Below are positions 8,932 through 17,763 of a DNA stretch of 64,000 nucleotides, in pieces. Origin of the DNA: Veillonella criceti. GTDB taxonomy: Bacteria > Bacillota > Negativicutes > Veillonellales > Veillonellaceae. Position 1 is the stretch's first letter. Each line of letters opens with the position of its first letter. The notes beneath the pieces were generated by a model, which was given only the letters and a program-made list of their open reading frames with translations, did not search any database and was not told the DNA's origin. The position numbers were made by a program, and so were the translations under genes. The stretch is from NCBI RefSeq assembly GCF_900460315.1, contig NZ_UHIO01000001.1, positions 1,951,501 through 2,015,500 on the forward strand. Reading direction: 5' to 3'.

Positions 8932-9267
8932 ATGGCGACGTTACCTAATTGTCCAAAATGTGGTGAAGCTTATACATATGAGGATGGTCATATGTATATA
9001 TGCCCAATGTGTGCTCATGAGTGGACAGCTGCTGATGCAGAGAGTGAAGCAACTGCTCTAGTTGTGCGTGATGCTAATGGCAATGTTTTGCAAGATGGCG
9101 ATTCCGTGACTATTATTAAAGATTTGAAAGTAAAAGGTGCTTCTGTATTAAAACAAGGTACACGGGTAAAAAATATCCGTCTTGTTGATGGCGATCATAA
9201 TATTGATTGTAAAATTGATGGTTTTGGGGCGATGGCGTTAAAATCAGAATTTGTGAAAAAATTATAA
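8932..9267 (+). CDS. yjdM: PhnA/YjdM-like zinc-ribbon protein
   Basis: A 111-residue protein of the YjdM/PhnA family. The N-terminal zinc ribbon has two Cys pairs, CPKC (about 8-11) and CPMC (about 27-30). The C-terminal domain carries the family pattern [25 protein letters not shown]. It is historically called an alkylphosphonate utilisation protein but is found without phosphonate genes in many bacteria. Its role is not established, and no phn genes are nearby. An AAAGGAGG ribosome site precedes the ATG. It is monocistronic, with its own terminator. Confidence 0.88.
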   Translation: MATLPNCPKCGEAYTYEDGHMYICPMCAHEWTAADAESEATALVVRDANGNVLQDGDSVTIIKDLKVKGASVLKQGTRVKNIRLVDGDHNIDCKIDGFGAMALKSEFVKKL

Positions 9268-9287
9268 GTCATATTAGAATAAATTAG

Positions 9288-9347
9288 AAAACCCCTCCAC
9301 AGTGACTCTGTTTATATGCATTGAGTCAACGTGGAGGGGTTTTTATT
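9288..9347 (+). terminator. intrinsic terminator after the YjdM gene
   Basis: Arms AAAACCCCTCCAC and GTGGAGGGGTTTTTATTT pair perfectly across a loop that itself contains TGACTC...GAGTCA pairing. It lies 20 bases after the stop codon. The A-rich 5' side would also allow it to stop minus-strand transcription. Confidence 0.9.
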
Positions 9348-9419
9348 TAGATTAAGAACTTATTTTTATAACTTTCTCTGTATTAGACTGAGTCAATTAA
9401 CGGATAGGTAAGTTATATA

Positions 9420-10658
9420 TTATAAGCTAAAGGTTTGAATTTCAGTAGCTTCGATGGAGGCTACAATATCATCAGCTAATTTTTCAAAGAGTGGTAATTG
9501 TTGTGGATGTAGAGCGCCACGAATATCGAGTGGGGTACCTACAATTTCCATATCTTTAAATTCATTTGTAAAGTATTCAACCATTCGTTTCATAGCCGCT
9601 GAAGCCCAAGAGTGATTACCTACAATGGATACTTTATGATTGTGGAAGTTAAGAGCTTTCAATTCATATAATAAGTTTTCCATAGTGAGGTATAAGGCTA
9701 AGTTGTAAGTAGGGGCCATACATACGAGATGGCTGTACTTCCAAGCATCGGCAATGATATAGGATGGATTCGTTTTAGAAACGTCGTAAATTTTAATATC
9801 CGTAATGCCACGTAAAGACAATAATTTAGCCAATTGTTGTGCCATTTCAGCGGTGTTACCATACATGGAGCCAAAGGCAATGACTACGCCTTTCTTTTCA
9901 GCTGAGTAAGTGCTCCAGTGCATGTATTTTTCAATCATATATTTAATGCTTTCAGGCGTACGCCAGATTGGACCGTGTAGTGGTGCAATCATTTTAATGC
10001 CTAATGGTAGTGCTTTTTTTATTGCATTTTGTACTTGAACACCGTATTTACCAACGATATTGGTGTAGTAGCGACGTGCTTCGTCTTCATATACGCGTTC
10101 AAAATCAAGCTGATCGGCAAAGATATTGCCATTAATGGTGCCAAAAGTACCAAACGCATCAGCTGAGAATAAAATACCTGTAGTAGCTTCAAAGGTACAA
10201 GTAACTTCTGGCCAATGTACCATTGGCATTGTATAAGAATGTAAGGTATGTTTACCTAATTCAATTGTGTCGCCTTCTTTTACTTCATAGTAATTATCTG
10301 GACAAGGGCGACCATAAAATTGTTCGAATAAGCGGAAGGTAGTACGATTGCCCACCAATTTTACATTAGGGTAACGATCAACTAATTCAACTAACGTAGA
10401 GCAATGGTCTGGTTCCATGTGATTAACCACAACGAAATCCAAGTCGCGACCATTTAGTAAATATTCAACATTGTCAAAAAATTCTTGACGAATGCTGTCA
10501 TCTACAGAGTCAACGATACAAGTTTTTTCATCATCAATAAAATAAGAGTTGTAGCTAACACCTAAAGGAATTGGGAATAGATTTTCAAAACGTTCTGTAT
10601 CCCAATCATTGCTACCTATCCAATAAATATTATCTGTCAATTTTTGTGCGCAATGCAT
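9420..10658 (-). CDS. flavodiiron protein (A-type flavoprotein, O2/NO reductase)
   Basis: A 412-residue two-domain protein. The N-terminal metallo-beta-lactamase domain carries the di-iron ligands H80-x-E82-x-D84-H85 (NHMEPDH), plus the later His in MVHWPE, the Asp in SADAFG and the His in PLHGPIW. The C-terminal flavodoxin domain begins AFGSMYGNTAEMA, the FMN phosphate loop. Such enzymes reduce O2 to water or NO to N2O in the cytoplasm and protect anaerobes. I chose the ATG at 10658 (MHCAQKL), because AAAGGA lies nine bases ahead. A TTG six codons upstream sits on that site. No rubredoxin domain is fused and no rubredoxin gene is adjacent. Confidence 0.9.
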   Translation of the reverse strand: MHCAQKLTDNIYWIGSNDWDTERFENLFPIPLGVSYNSYFIDDEKTCIVDSVDDSIRQEFFDNVEYLLNGRDLDFVVVNHMEPDHCSTLVELVDRYPNVKLVGNRTTFRLFEQFYGRPCPDNYYEVKEGDTIELGKHTLHSYTMPMVHWPEVTCTFEATTGILFSADAFGTFGTINGNIFADQLDFERVYEDEARRYYTNIVGKYGVQVQNAIKKALPLGIKMIAPLHGPIWRTPESIKYMIEKYMHWSTYSAEKKGVVIAFGSMYGNTAEMAQQLAKLLSLRGITDIKIYDVSKTNPSYIIADAWKYSHLVCMAPTYNLALYLTMENLLYELKALNFHNHKVSIVGNHSWASAAMKRMVEYFTNEFKDMEIVGTPLDIRGALHPQQLPLFEKLADDIVASIEATEIQTFSL

Positions 10659-10768
10659 GTCCGTACATCCTTTCAACTTAAGAATAACAAGAGCTGGTTA
10701 TGTCTCTAAACTTATTCACCAACTATTATGATACTAGTAATCATATAGATACGCAACCTATAGATAAG

Positions 10769-10803
10769 AAAAAAACGACATTTGTCATGCCGTTTTCTTC
10801 TTT
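10769..10803 (-). terminator. intrinsic terminator downstream of purL
   Basis: On the minus strand AAAACGGCAT / ATGTCGTTTTTTT forms a short hairpin followed by a T run. It lies about 100 bases beyond the purL stop and upstream of the flavodiiron gene, so it separates the two minus-strand units. Confidence 0.7.
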
Positions 10804-10903
10804 TAGTATGCATTTTTTGAAATAATAGGTGTTTCCAATTGGTGTATTTCAAAATGAATTATGTTTATAAGTACCTAATTAGTAGTGACACTCGTACATA
10901 TAA

Positions 10904-13900
10904 TTAATCTTTGAAATACGCTACACCAGAGGCAAAGACAGGCATACCTTGTTGGCCTGGAATATTTTTAGCAATGCCATAGCCAGTTCGTTCAATATGT
11001 CCCATTTTGCCAAAAACGCGCCCATCTGGACTAAATAAGCCTTCGATGGCGGCTACCGATTGGTTTGGATTAAAGCGCGCATCATAGGACGCAATCCCTT
11101 CCAAATCTACATATTGTGTTGCAATTTGACCACTGCGGTTAAATTCAACAACTTGGGCTGGGGAGGCAATGAAGCGTCCTTCACCATGGGAAATTGGTAC
11201 TGTGTAGATTTCGCCAGCTTTAGTGAGATTCATCCATGACGATTTTGTAGAAATAACTTTAGTACGAACCATACCAGATAAATGGCGTCCAATCGTATTG
11301 TACGTTAAGGTAGGACTAGATTCTGTCATAGGGGCGATATCACCATATGGTAAAAGGCCTAATTTAATGAGCGCTTGAAAGCCGTTACAGATACCTAATG
11401 CTAAGCCATCACGATTATGTAATAAGTTATGTAAAGATTCACTTAAATATGGATTTCGGAATAAAGTAGCCATGAATTTACCAGAGCCGTCTGGTTCATC
11501 TCCGGCACTGAAGCCACCAGGGAAGAATAGAATTTGAGCCTCATCTAATTTGCGTTTCATTAGTTGGATTGAGTCTTCTAGTTCAGCAACGGTACGATTG
11601 CGAATGATTACAATATCGGCTAGGGCACCAGCCGTTTCAAAAGCGCGCGCTGAATCATATTCACAGTTAGTACCAGGGAATACGGGAATAATAACCTTTG
11701 GCTTAGCGATACTTGGACTTTGACGCGGTTTGGCGTGTTGGTCGTGAATATAAGCAACCGCTTCACCTTGGCCTGATTTGGCTGTTAGTGGGAAAATAGG
11801 AGCTAGCGTACTTTCGTAGGCTGCTTCAAGTTCTTCTAATTCAAGCTCGTTATCATCGATGACGATTTGAGACTCTTCGGTAATGGTACCAAGTAATGTT
11901 ACATGATCCTGTTTGGCCCATTCAGTTGCCGTCGTTTCATCGGTTTCAATAATCCAAGAGCCACTGTATGGAGCAAAGAGCATAGGTTCTACGTCGTCAA
12001 TTAATTTTACGCCTAAGCGATTGCCTAAAGCCATTTTGGTAATTGCTGCGGCAATTCCACCTGCTTCAACCACATAGGCGGCGGCTACCTGACCGGATAA
12101 AGCGTGTTTAGTAATCGAGTCCGCTTGTGCTTTGAAGACATCCCAAGCCGGTGTAGCATCTGCTTTGCGTGGCGTGTTTATGTGTAATAGTACATGACCG
12201 GCCTCTTTAAGATGTGGTGTCATAATATCATCTACATTGGCTGTCGTAACGGCAAAGGATACGAGAGTTGGTGGTACCGTTAAATTCATGAACGTACCAG
12301 ACATAGAATCTTTACCGCCAATAGCACCAATTTCTAATTGTTTTTGTGCATCATAAGCGCCTAATAGGGCTGCGACTGGTTTACCCCAGGCCGTTTTATC
12401 TTGATTTAACCGTTCAAAATATTCTTGTAAGGTTAAATATACAGAACTACGGTTTCCACCTAGAGCTACAATTTTAGCTACGGATAATAGGATGGCTTGT
12501 TGGGCTCCGTGGAATGGGCTCCATTCGGAGAGATAAGGGTCAAAACCATGTGTCATAAGGCTAGCCGTTTTTGTTTCACCATGTAATACAGGGAGTTTCG
12601 CCGCCATCCCTTGGACTGGCGTTTTTTGGAAGCGACCACTAAATGGCATGAGTACCGTACCCGCACCAATTGTACTGTCAAAGCGTTCACCTAGACCTTG
12701 TTGAGAGGCAACGGCCAAGTCTTTTAGGGTAGCAAGCCAATGTTCTTTGATATCGTCTACGATAGGTTCTTCGTAGTAAGTGCCAACGGGAGCGACTACG
12801 TGTGCAGCTTGGCTTTGTTTAGCCCCATTGGTATTTAAGAAATCTCGTGAAATATCTACAATGTTAGTACCTTGCCAGGTCATAATCAACCGATTAGAAT
12901 CTGTTACATCAGCAACGATAGTAGCTTCCAGATTTTCTTCATCACAGAATTGGCGGAATGTATCCCAGTCATTGGCTGCGATGACACAGGCCATGCGTTC
13001 TTGTGATTCTGAAATAGCTAATTCAGTGCCATCAAGACCTTCATATTTTTTAGGTACCGTGTCTAAGTTGATGAGTAGGCCATCAGTTAATTCACCGATA
13101 GCTACGGAAACCCCACCGGCACCGAAATCGTTACAACGCTTAATTAAGGTGGTCACTTCTGGGCGACGGAATAAACGTTGAATTTTACGCTCTGTTAACG
13201 GATTGCCTTTTTGGACTTCTGCTCCACAGCTAGCCAGCGAGGATAAGTCATGTTCTTTTGAGGAACCAGTAGCACCACCACAACCATCACGACCTGTTTT
13301 ACCACCGAGGAGCACGACAATGTCACCAGGGGCAGGGGCCTCACGACGTACATTACTGCGTGGAGCAGCCCCCACAACAGCGCCGATTTCCATGCGTTTA
13401 GCAACATAGCCTGGATGATAGTATTCGCGTACTTCACCTGTAGCGAGGCCAATCTGGTTGCCGTAAGAGCTATAACCACGGGCTGCGCCTACTGTAATTT
13501 GTGATTGTGGTAGTTTACCTTCCAAGGTTTCACTGAGAGGTGTTAATGGATTGCCTGAACCAGTAACACGCATGGCTTGATATACATAGGCACGACCACT
13601 TAATGGATCGCGGATACAACCGCCTAAGCAGGTAGCAGCGCCACCATACGGTTCAATTTCAGTCGGGTGATTGTGCGTTTCATTTTTGAAAAGTAACAGC
13701 CACTCTTCAGTTTCACCGTTTACATCGACAGGTACAACAATAGTACAAGCATTGATTTCATCAGATTCATCAATTTCTTGTAAGCCGCCTTGCTCACGTA
13801 ATTCTTTGACGGCTAAGGTGGCCATATCCATTAAGTTACGTGCTTTTTCACGACTGGCGTAAAGATGACGCCGACCATCCATGTATTCTGCTAAGGCTGC

Positions 13901-14644
13901 TTGGATAGGCACCGTTTCCGGTGTATTATCAATCGTAATATCTGTTAGCTCGGTCATAAAAGTAGTATGACGGCAATGATCAGACCAGTAGGTATCTAAT
14001 ACTCGAATTTCAGTGATTGTTGGGTTGCGCTTTTCTGTATTGGCAAAATATTCTTGAATTAACTCAATATCGGCAGCACTCATAGCTAGACCTAATTCAC
14101 TGCGCCAATTTTGTAATTCTTCAGGACTGGCGGTAATGAAATTATCTAAGGTGGCAACCGGTTCTGCTGGTTGCACATCAAGTTGTAATGTTGTAGGTAA
14201 TTCAAGTGAGGCTTCTCTTGAGTCTACTGGGTTGATATAATATTGCTTTATACGAGCAATGTCTTTGTCACTTAAATCGCCTTCTAAAGCAAACACGCGG
14301 GCTGTGCGCACGGTTGCGCCTGATTTAAGGGTTAACATAGCTAGACATTGCTCAGCTGAATCAGCACGTTGGTCATATTGGCCAGGTACATATTCCGTGG
14401 CAATGATATGAGTTTGTTCTGTATGAGGGAGGGTGTCAAATAGTTCATCTACCGGTGGTTCGGAGAAGATGAGTTGCTTAGCGTTCGCTAAGTCGTCAGT
14501 TGATACGCCTTCAATGTCATAGCGTTCGTAAATGGTTACAGAATCTACGGGAATGCCGAGTTCGGTACGAATGGTGTGACACATAGATGTAGCTTCGTGC
14601 GCAAAGGTGTTACGCTTACGGACGAAAATGCGATGAATTGACAT
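10904..14644 (-). CDS. purL: phosphoribosylformylglycinamidine synthase, single-chain
   Basis: A 1246-residue enzyme for step four of purine synthesis (FGAR + Gln + ATP to FGAM). The PurS-like N-terminus, two AIR-synthetase-like halves (including HNHPTEIEPYGGAATCLGGCIRD and IGGKDSMSGTF) and a C-terminal glutamine amidotransferase are fused. The amidotransferase nucleophile is Cys1086 in GICNGFQAL; HGEGRFIA supplies the rest of the active site. Its layout matches the long form found in clostridia, streptococci and Negativicutes. The ATG at 14644 (MSIHRIF) follows GAGGAGGCTTACT; a longer upstream start lacks a ribosome site. It is transcribed away from the purE operon and replaces separate purS, purQ and purL genes. 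Confidence 0.95.
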   Translation of the reverse strand: MSIHRIFVRKRNTFAHEATSMCHTIRTELGIPVDSVTIYERYDIEGVSTDDLANAKQLIFSEPPVDELFDTLPHTEQTHIIATEYVPGQYDQRADSAEQCLAMLTLKSGATVRTARVFALEGDLSDKDIARIKQYYINPVDSREASLELPTTLQLDVQPAEPVATLDNFITASPEELQNWRSELGLAMSAADIELIQEYFANTEKRNPTITEIRVLDTYWSDHCRHTTFMTELTDITIDNTPETVPIQAALAEYMDGRRHLYASREKARNLMDMATLAVKELREQGGLQEIDESDEINACTIVVPVDVNGETEEWLLLFKNETHNHPTEIEPYGGAATCLGGCIRDPLSGRAYVYQAMRVTGSGNPLTPLSETLEGKLPQSQITVGAARGYSSYGNQIGLATGEVREYYHPGYVAKRMEIGAVVGAAPRSNVRREAPAPGDIVVLLGGKTGRDGCGGATGSSKEHDLSSLASCGAEVQKGNPLTERKIQRLFRRPEVTTLIKRCNDFGAGGVSVAIGELTDGLLINLDTVPKKYEGLDGTELAISESQERMACVIAANDWDTFRQFCDEENLEATIVADVTDSNRLIMTWQGTNIVDISRDFLNTNGAKQSQAAHVVAPVGTYYEEPIVDDIKEHWLATLKDLAVASQQGLGERFDSTIGAGTVLMPFSGRFQKTPVQGMAAKLPVLHGETKTASLMTHGFDPYLSEWSPFHGAQQAILLSVAKIVALGGNRSSVYLTLQEYFERLNQDKTAWGKPVAALLGAYDAQKQLEIGAIGGKDSMSGTFMNLTVPPTLVSFAVTTANVDDIMTPHLKEAGHVLLHINTPRKADATPAWDVFKAQADSITKHALSGQVAAAYVVEAGGIAAAITKMALGNRLGVKLIDDVEPMLFAPYSGSWIIETDETTATEWAKQDHVTLLGTITEESQIVIDDNELELEELEAAYESTLAPIFPLTAKSGQGEAVAYIHDQHAKPRQSPSIAKPKVIIPVFPGTNCEYDSARAFETAGALADIVIIRNRTVAELEDSIQLMKRKLDEAQILFFPGGFSAGDEPDGSGKFMATLFRNPYLSESLHNLLHNRDGLALGICNGFQALIKLGLLPYGDIAPMTESSPTLTYNTIGRHLSGMVRTKVISTKSSWMNLTKAGEIYTVPISHGEGRFIASPAQVVEFNRSGQIATQYVDLEGIASYDARFNPNQSVAAIEGLFSPDGRVFGKMGHIERTGYGIAKNIPGQQGMPVFASGVAYFKD

Positions 14645-14909
14645 AGTAAGCCTCCTCGTAATGGTTGTCAATGAATGTACTAACTATTGTGTAGATGCTG
14701 AAATATAGATATAATATACCTATATTGACAATTCTAGTATATACGGTTTAGACTTATTAGTAAAGAAAAATTTAATTAGTTGGAGTTAATAATCAGTTTT
14801 TAATGATTAGATAAACTAATTAAAAAATAAGTTATACCTGTTGCTATGGTTTGACAGTATTTATGGGGTATTGAGTGGTAGTTGTTGTAAAGGAGATAAA
14901 AGATATTAT

Positions 14910-15791
14910 ATGAGTATTTCCACAGATTTGTATCGTACTTTTTTAGGGGTAGGGTTGCACTTATCCTTTTCTAAAGCAGCTAAAGAGATAGGGGTATCTC
15001 AGTCTGCTATTAGTCAAAGTATTAAGCAGCTGGAAAAAGAATTGAATATTGTACTCTTTGAACGTACGACTAAGTCAGTTTCTTTTACGCCGGAAGGAAA
15101 AGAACTTTTCGATACAGTGGCCAACGCGTTCTCTATTTTAGACAATGGGGTAACACAGTTACAAGATCGGCTTACGCATGAACAAGAAAGTGTGAAGCTG
15201 GCAGCCACCGATACTTTATGTCGCCACTTTTTATTGCCGTATTTTAAAAAATGGCAAGAAAAAGAGTTAGAAACGGGGTTACAGATTACGAATCGACCAT
15301 CGCCTATTTGTGTGCAAATGGTTGAAAATCGAGAAGCCCAAATGGCAATTGTTAATACCTATGAAGGGCTAGAATCGAATCCGCAATTAGAAGTTATCGA
15401 ATTACAGACTATGCAGGATGTATTTGTTGGTGGTCCTTTTTATAAAGGTATGGGAACAATTGATTTAAATCGATTAATGCAGGAGCCATTATTGCTATTA
15501 ACGCAAGGGGCCGCAAGTCGTGAATTCTTTGATAACTTGACGGGCAAAGCTTGTAAAAAACCTTCCTTTGAATTAGGCAGTCTTGATGTTTTGATGGACT
15601 TAGTAGAAATTAATATGGGCATATCATTAGTGCCCGATATTTTGGTGAAACAAAAAATAAAAGAAGGGCGTGTGGTAGAGATTAAAACAGATATTATTGT
15701 GCCACCACGTAAAATTGCTTTAGTTCGGTCCCGCTTATTGCCCGTATCACAAGGGGCGGCGAAATTTATTGACCTTCTTTTAAAGAAGTGA
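14910..15791 (+). CDS. LysR family transcriptional regulator
   Basis: A 293-residue regulator. The N-terminal winged helix-turn-helix (about residues 1-60) reads FSKAAKEIGVSQSAISQSIKQLEKELNIVLFERTTKSVSFTPEG, a textbook LysR DNA-binding domain. A substrate-binding-like effector domain runs from about residue 90 to the end. The ATG at 14910 gives the family's standard N-terminus (MSISTDLYRTFLGVG). The AAGGAG site lies 14 bases upstream, longer than usual. It is divergent from purL across a 265-base gap and 82 bases ahead of xpt. Its target genes and effector are unknown. Confidence 0.88.
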   Translation: MSISTDLYRTFLGVGLHLSFSKAAKEIGVSQSAISQSIKQLEKELNIVLFERTTKSVSFTPEGKELFDTVANAFSILDNGVTQLQDRLTHEQESVKLAATDTLCRHFLLPYFKKWQEKELETGLQITNRPSPICVQMVENREAQMAIVNTYEGLESNPQLEVIELQTMQDVFVGGPFYKGMGTIDLNRLMQEPLLLLTQGAASREFFDNLTGKACKKPSFELGSLDVLMDLVEINMGISLVPDILVKQKIKEGRVVEIKTDIIVPPRKIALVRSRLLPVSQGAAKFIDLLLKK

Positions 15792-15872
15792 TATTGTAGT
15801 ATAATCAGTATAGTATTAGTACTTGTAATGAGTACGTAAGTAATAAATATAACGCAACAAGGAGACTCTCGT

Positions 15873-16448
15873 ATGGAATTGTTAAAAAAACGCATTATGG
15901 AGGAAGGCATTGTTTTAAACAATCGCGTCTTAAAAGTAGACAGCTTTTTGAATCATCAAATTGATCCTAAATTGTTTGTCGCTATTGGTAAGGAAATTGC
16001 GGCGCGCTTTAAAGATAAGGGCATTCAACGTATTGTGACCATTGAGGCTTCTGGTATTGCCGTCGCTTTGCAAGTTGCTATTGAGATGGATGTACCACTT
16101 GTATTTGCGCGCAAGAAAAAATCGATTCTTATGACGGACGATGTATATCATTCCGTAGTGTATTCCTATACTAAAGAAGAAAACTATGATGTGACGATTT
16201 CTAAGAAATTCTTACCACAAGGTGAGAAAGTTCTTATCATTGATGACTTCTTAGCTAGTGGGGAAGCGGCTATGGGGTTAGTTAAATTAGTAGAAAGCGC
16301 GGGCGATACCGTAGAAGGAATCGCTATTGTTATTGAAAAGTCCTTCCAACCTGGTCGTGAACGTTTAGAACGAGCTGGTTATGATGTACAGTCTTTAGTT
16401 CGGATTGCTAAATTTGAAGATGACCATTGTGTATTTATTGACGAGTAA
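15873..16448 (+). CDS. xpt: xanthine phosphoribosyltransferase
   Basis: A 191-residue type I phosphoribosyltransferase that salvages xanthine to XMP. The N-terminus MELLKKRIMEEGIVLNNRVLKVDSFLNHQIDP and the PRPP loop VLIIDDFLASGEA are diagnostic of Xpt. AFARKKKS-type base-binding residues (LVFARKKKSILM) are also present. A GGAGACTCTCGT stretch precedes the ATG. I see no purine riboswitch in the 81-base leader, unlike xpt in bacilli. It lies between the LysR regulator and the two unknown paralogues, ahead of the purine operon. Confidence 0.93.
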   Translation: MELLKKRIMEEGIVLNNRVLKVDSFLNHQIDPKLFVAIGKEIAARFKDKGIQRIVTIEASGIAVALQVAIEMDVPLVFARKKKSILMTDDVYHSVVYSYTKEENYDVTISKKFLPQGEKVLIIDDFLASGEAAMGLVKLVESAGDTVEGIAIVIEKSFQPGRERLERAGYDVQSLVRIAKFEDDHCVFIDE

Positions 16449-16493
16449 GCATTGTCAATTTATTATTAGTATTATATAAAGGGAGATGTAATA

Positions 16494-16988
16494 ATGAACA
16501 CAAAAGCAGAACAATTTGATCAATTTTTACAAGAACGCAATGTGGCGAATTGGTTTACTAAAGAAGAACACCAAGATGATGTTCATTCCGTAGTATATCG
16601 TGGCTATTTTGATGTAGCAGCTCAACAGTTGCCATTGTTTGTAGTGTTAGATGATACTGTATTTAATTTGGTTCGTTTAGTGGTAACGACTGGGGCTGTA
16701 CCGGCAGAAAAGCAAGCTGATGTAGTGGCGTATCTTAATGAATTAAATGGTAAATTTAAAATCTTCAAATACTATTTAGGGGAAGACGATAATGTCGTAT
16801 ATATGGATATTAGCTTGCCAGCGTCTAAAGAAACATTTGATCCTAATTTATTAGTTGGCCTTTTGTTAGAAGTATTAGAACCTCACATTAAAGAATATTA
16901 CCCAAGCATTCTTGGTAAAGTGTTAGCTACAGAAGATTCAGATACTAAAGAAAAAGGTAAAAAAGATAAGAAAGATAAAGTAAACTAA
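16494..16988 (+). CDS. YbjN-like protein of unknown function (paralogue 1)
   Basis: A 164-residue soluble protein. It resembles YbjN/type III chaperone-like domains in pattern: short strands and helices with FVVLDD, FKYYLGEDDNVVYMDISLP and a long C-terminal helix. That fold assignment is tentative. The last 20 residues are highly charged, a Lys/Asp-rich tail. It is clearly related to the next gene: both share F..FL.E..., VVYRxYF/YIQ, LPLF/MPIFV.LD.T, FKYY.E.DDN and a C-terminal hydrophobic helix. A GGGAGATG site precedes the ATG. The pair sits between xpt and purE with a terminator after the second copy. I do not recognise a function. Confidence 0.6.
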   Translation: MNTKAEQFDQFLQERNVANWFTKEEHQDDVHSVVYRGYFDVAAQQLPLFVVLDDTVFNLVRLVVTTGAVPAEKQADVVAYLNELNGKFKIFKYYLGEDDNVVYMDISLPASKETFDPNLLVGLLLEVLEPHIKEYYPSILGKVLATEDSDTKEKGKKDKKDKVN

Positions 16989-17064
16989 GTATTCGTTTTT
17001 GCTAGCTAGTTAATCGATAGGTAAGATGACTAGTGATAAGTCCACAGAGCAGAAGAGGTGTAGT

Positions 17065-17556
17065 ATGGCAAAGCCTAAGAATGAAAAAAGCACTGTTTTT
17101 GAGGCGTTCTTAGTTGAAGAAAACATAACTTGCTTTGATAAGCGTGAGATTCAGGACGAAGAAGATACTATTGTATATCGCTCTTATATTCAAACTGATA
17201 TAGGTGATATGCCTATCTTTGTGTTGCTTGATGCAACGATTTATAGTGTCATACGCGTAGTGGTAGGTGGCAATGTAGTAACGCCAGAGAATTACCAAGC
17301 GATTGTGGACTTTATTAATCGTGAAAACAGTATTTATAAAAACTTCAAATATTATGTAGAGCATGATGATAATAGCTTATATTTAGACTGTGTATACATG
17401 TGTTCTAATTCATCGTTTGAACCACAGCTATTGTATGTGTTGATGAATCAAATTGTACAATATATGCCAAAAGCGGTACCAGCTCTTAAAGAGGCTATGG
17501 GGATTTCGCAATTGCCAGATCCCTTTATTGCTCATGCCCATGAACATGATGAATAA
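17065..17556 (+). CDS. YbjN-like protein of unknown function (paralogue 2)
   Basis: A 163-residue protein paralogous to the preceding gene; the aligned regions are FKYYVEHDDNSLYLDCVYM and MPIFVLLDATIYSVIRVVV. It lacks the Lys-rich tail of its neighbour and ends in a His/Glu-rich HAHEHDE. I chose the ATG at 17065 because AGAGGTG lies six bases ahead; a longer frame begins at 17026 without a good site. The pair probably arose by tandem duplication. A strong terminator follows, so it does not belong to the purE transcript. Confidence 0.6.
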   Translation: MAKPKNEKSTVFEAFLVEENITCFDKREIQDEEDTIVYRSYIQTDIGDMPIFVLLDATIYSVIRVVVGGNVVTPENYQAIVDFINRENSIYKNFKYYVEHDDNSLYLDCVYMCSNSSFEPQLLYVLMNQIVQYMPKAVPALKEAMGISQLPDPFIAHAHEHDE

Positions 17557-17560
17557 TAAT

Positions 17561-17597
17561 AAAAGACTCTCTAATTAATTTTAGAGAGTCTTTTTAT
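17561..17597 (+). terminator. intrinsic terminator after the YbjN-like pair
   Basis: AAAGACTCTCTAA / TTAGAGAGTCTTTTTA hairpin directly after the stop of the second paralogue, with a T run. It separates the xpt-side transcript from the purine operon. Confidence 0.92.
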
Positions 17598-17654
17598 TAA
17601 TGTTCGGAAAGTATCGAACATTAATAAAAATAAATAAATCAACATTCGAATATT
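17594..17654 (+). promoter_or_regulatory. PurBox-like inverted repeat upstream of the purE promoter
   Basis: A perfect 13-base inverted repeat, TTATTAATGTTCG (17594-17606) and CGAACATTAATAA (17615-17627), is separated by 8 bases. The inner part resembles the Gram-positive PurR box AWWWCCGAACWWT: the minus-strand copy at 17599-17611 matches 12 of 13 positions and the plus-strand copy at 17610-17622 matches 11 of 13. A third, weaker element, ATTCGAAT, follows at 17644-17651. It lies just upstream of the purE -35 element. No T run follows on the plus strand, so it is not simply a terminator. Binding by a PurR-like protein is inference. Confidence 0.55.
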
Positions 17655-17657
17655 ATA

Positions 17658-17686
17658 TTGACTAATAAGTTTGGGTTTGTTAGAAT
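17658..17686 (+). promoter_or_regulatory. purE operon promoter
   Basis: TTGACT (17658-17663), 17 bases, TAGAAT (17681-17686): a near-consensus housekeeping promoter about 75 bases before the purE ATG. It sits directly downstream of the PurBox-like repeat. Confidence 0.75.
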
Positions 17687-17763
17687 TTAGATAGAAATTA
17701 ATATCGTGATAGACTTGTGATTTTAGTCAATGTATAGGGTCAGTTTATATAGGAGGGACTCAC

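Noticed and set aside
12780-13181. 133-codon plus-strand open frame inside purL
   Set aside because: It is a shadow of the strongly conserved purL coding strand, lacks a ribosome site and resembles no protein.
15792-15872. Purine riboswitch ahead of xpt
   Set aside because: The gap is too short and lacks the conserved purine aptamer segments; only a possible TATAAT and a ribosome site are seen.
15440-15922. 160-codon minus-strand open frame across the LysR gene and xpt start
   Set aside because: It runs antisense to two recognised genes and has no ribosome site.
17594-17627. Second terminator after the YbjN-like pair
   Set aside because: The stem is perfect but is followed by A-rich sequence on the plus strand, not T; a regulatory site before purE fits better.
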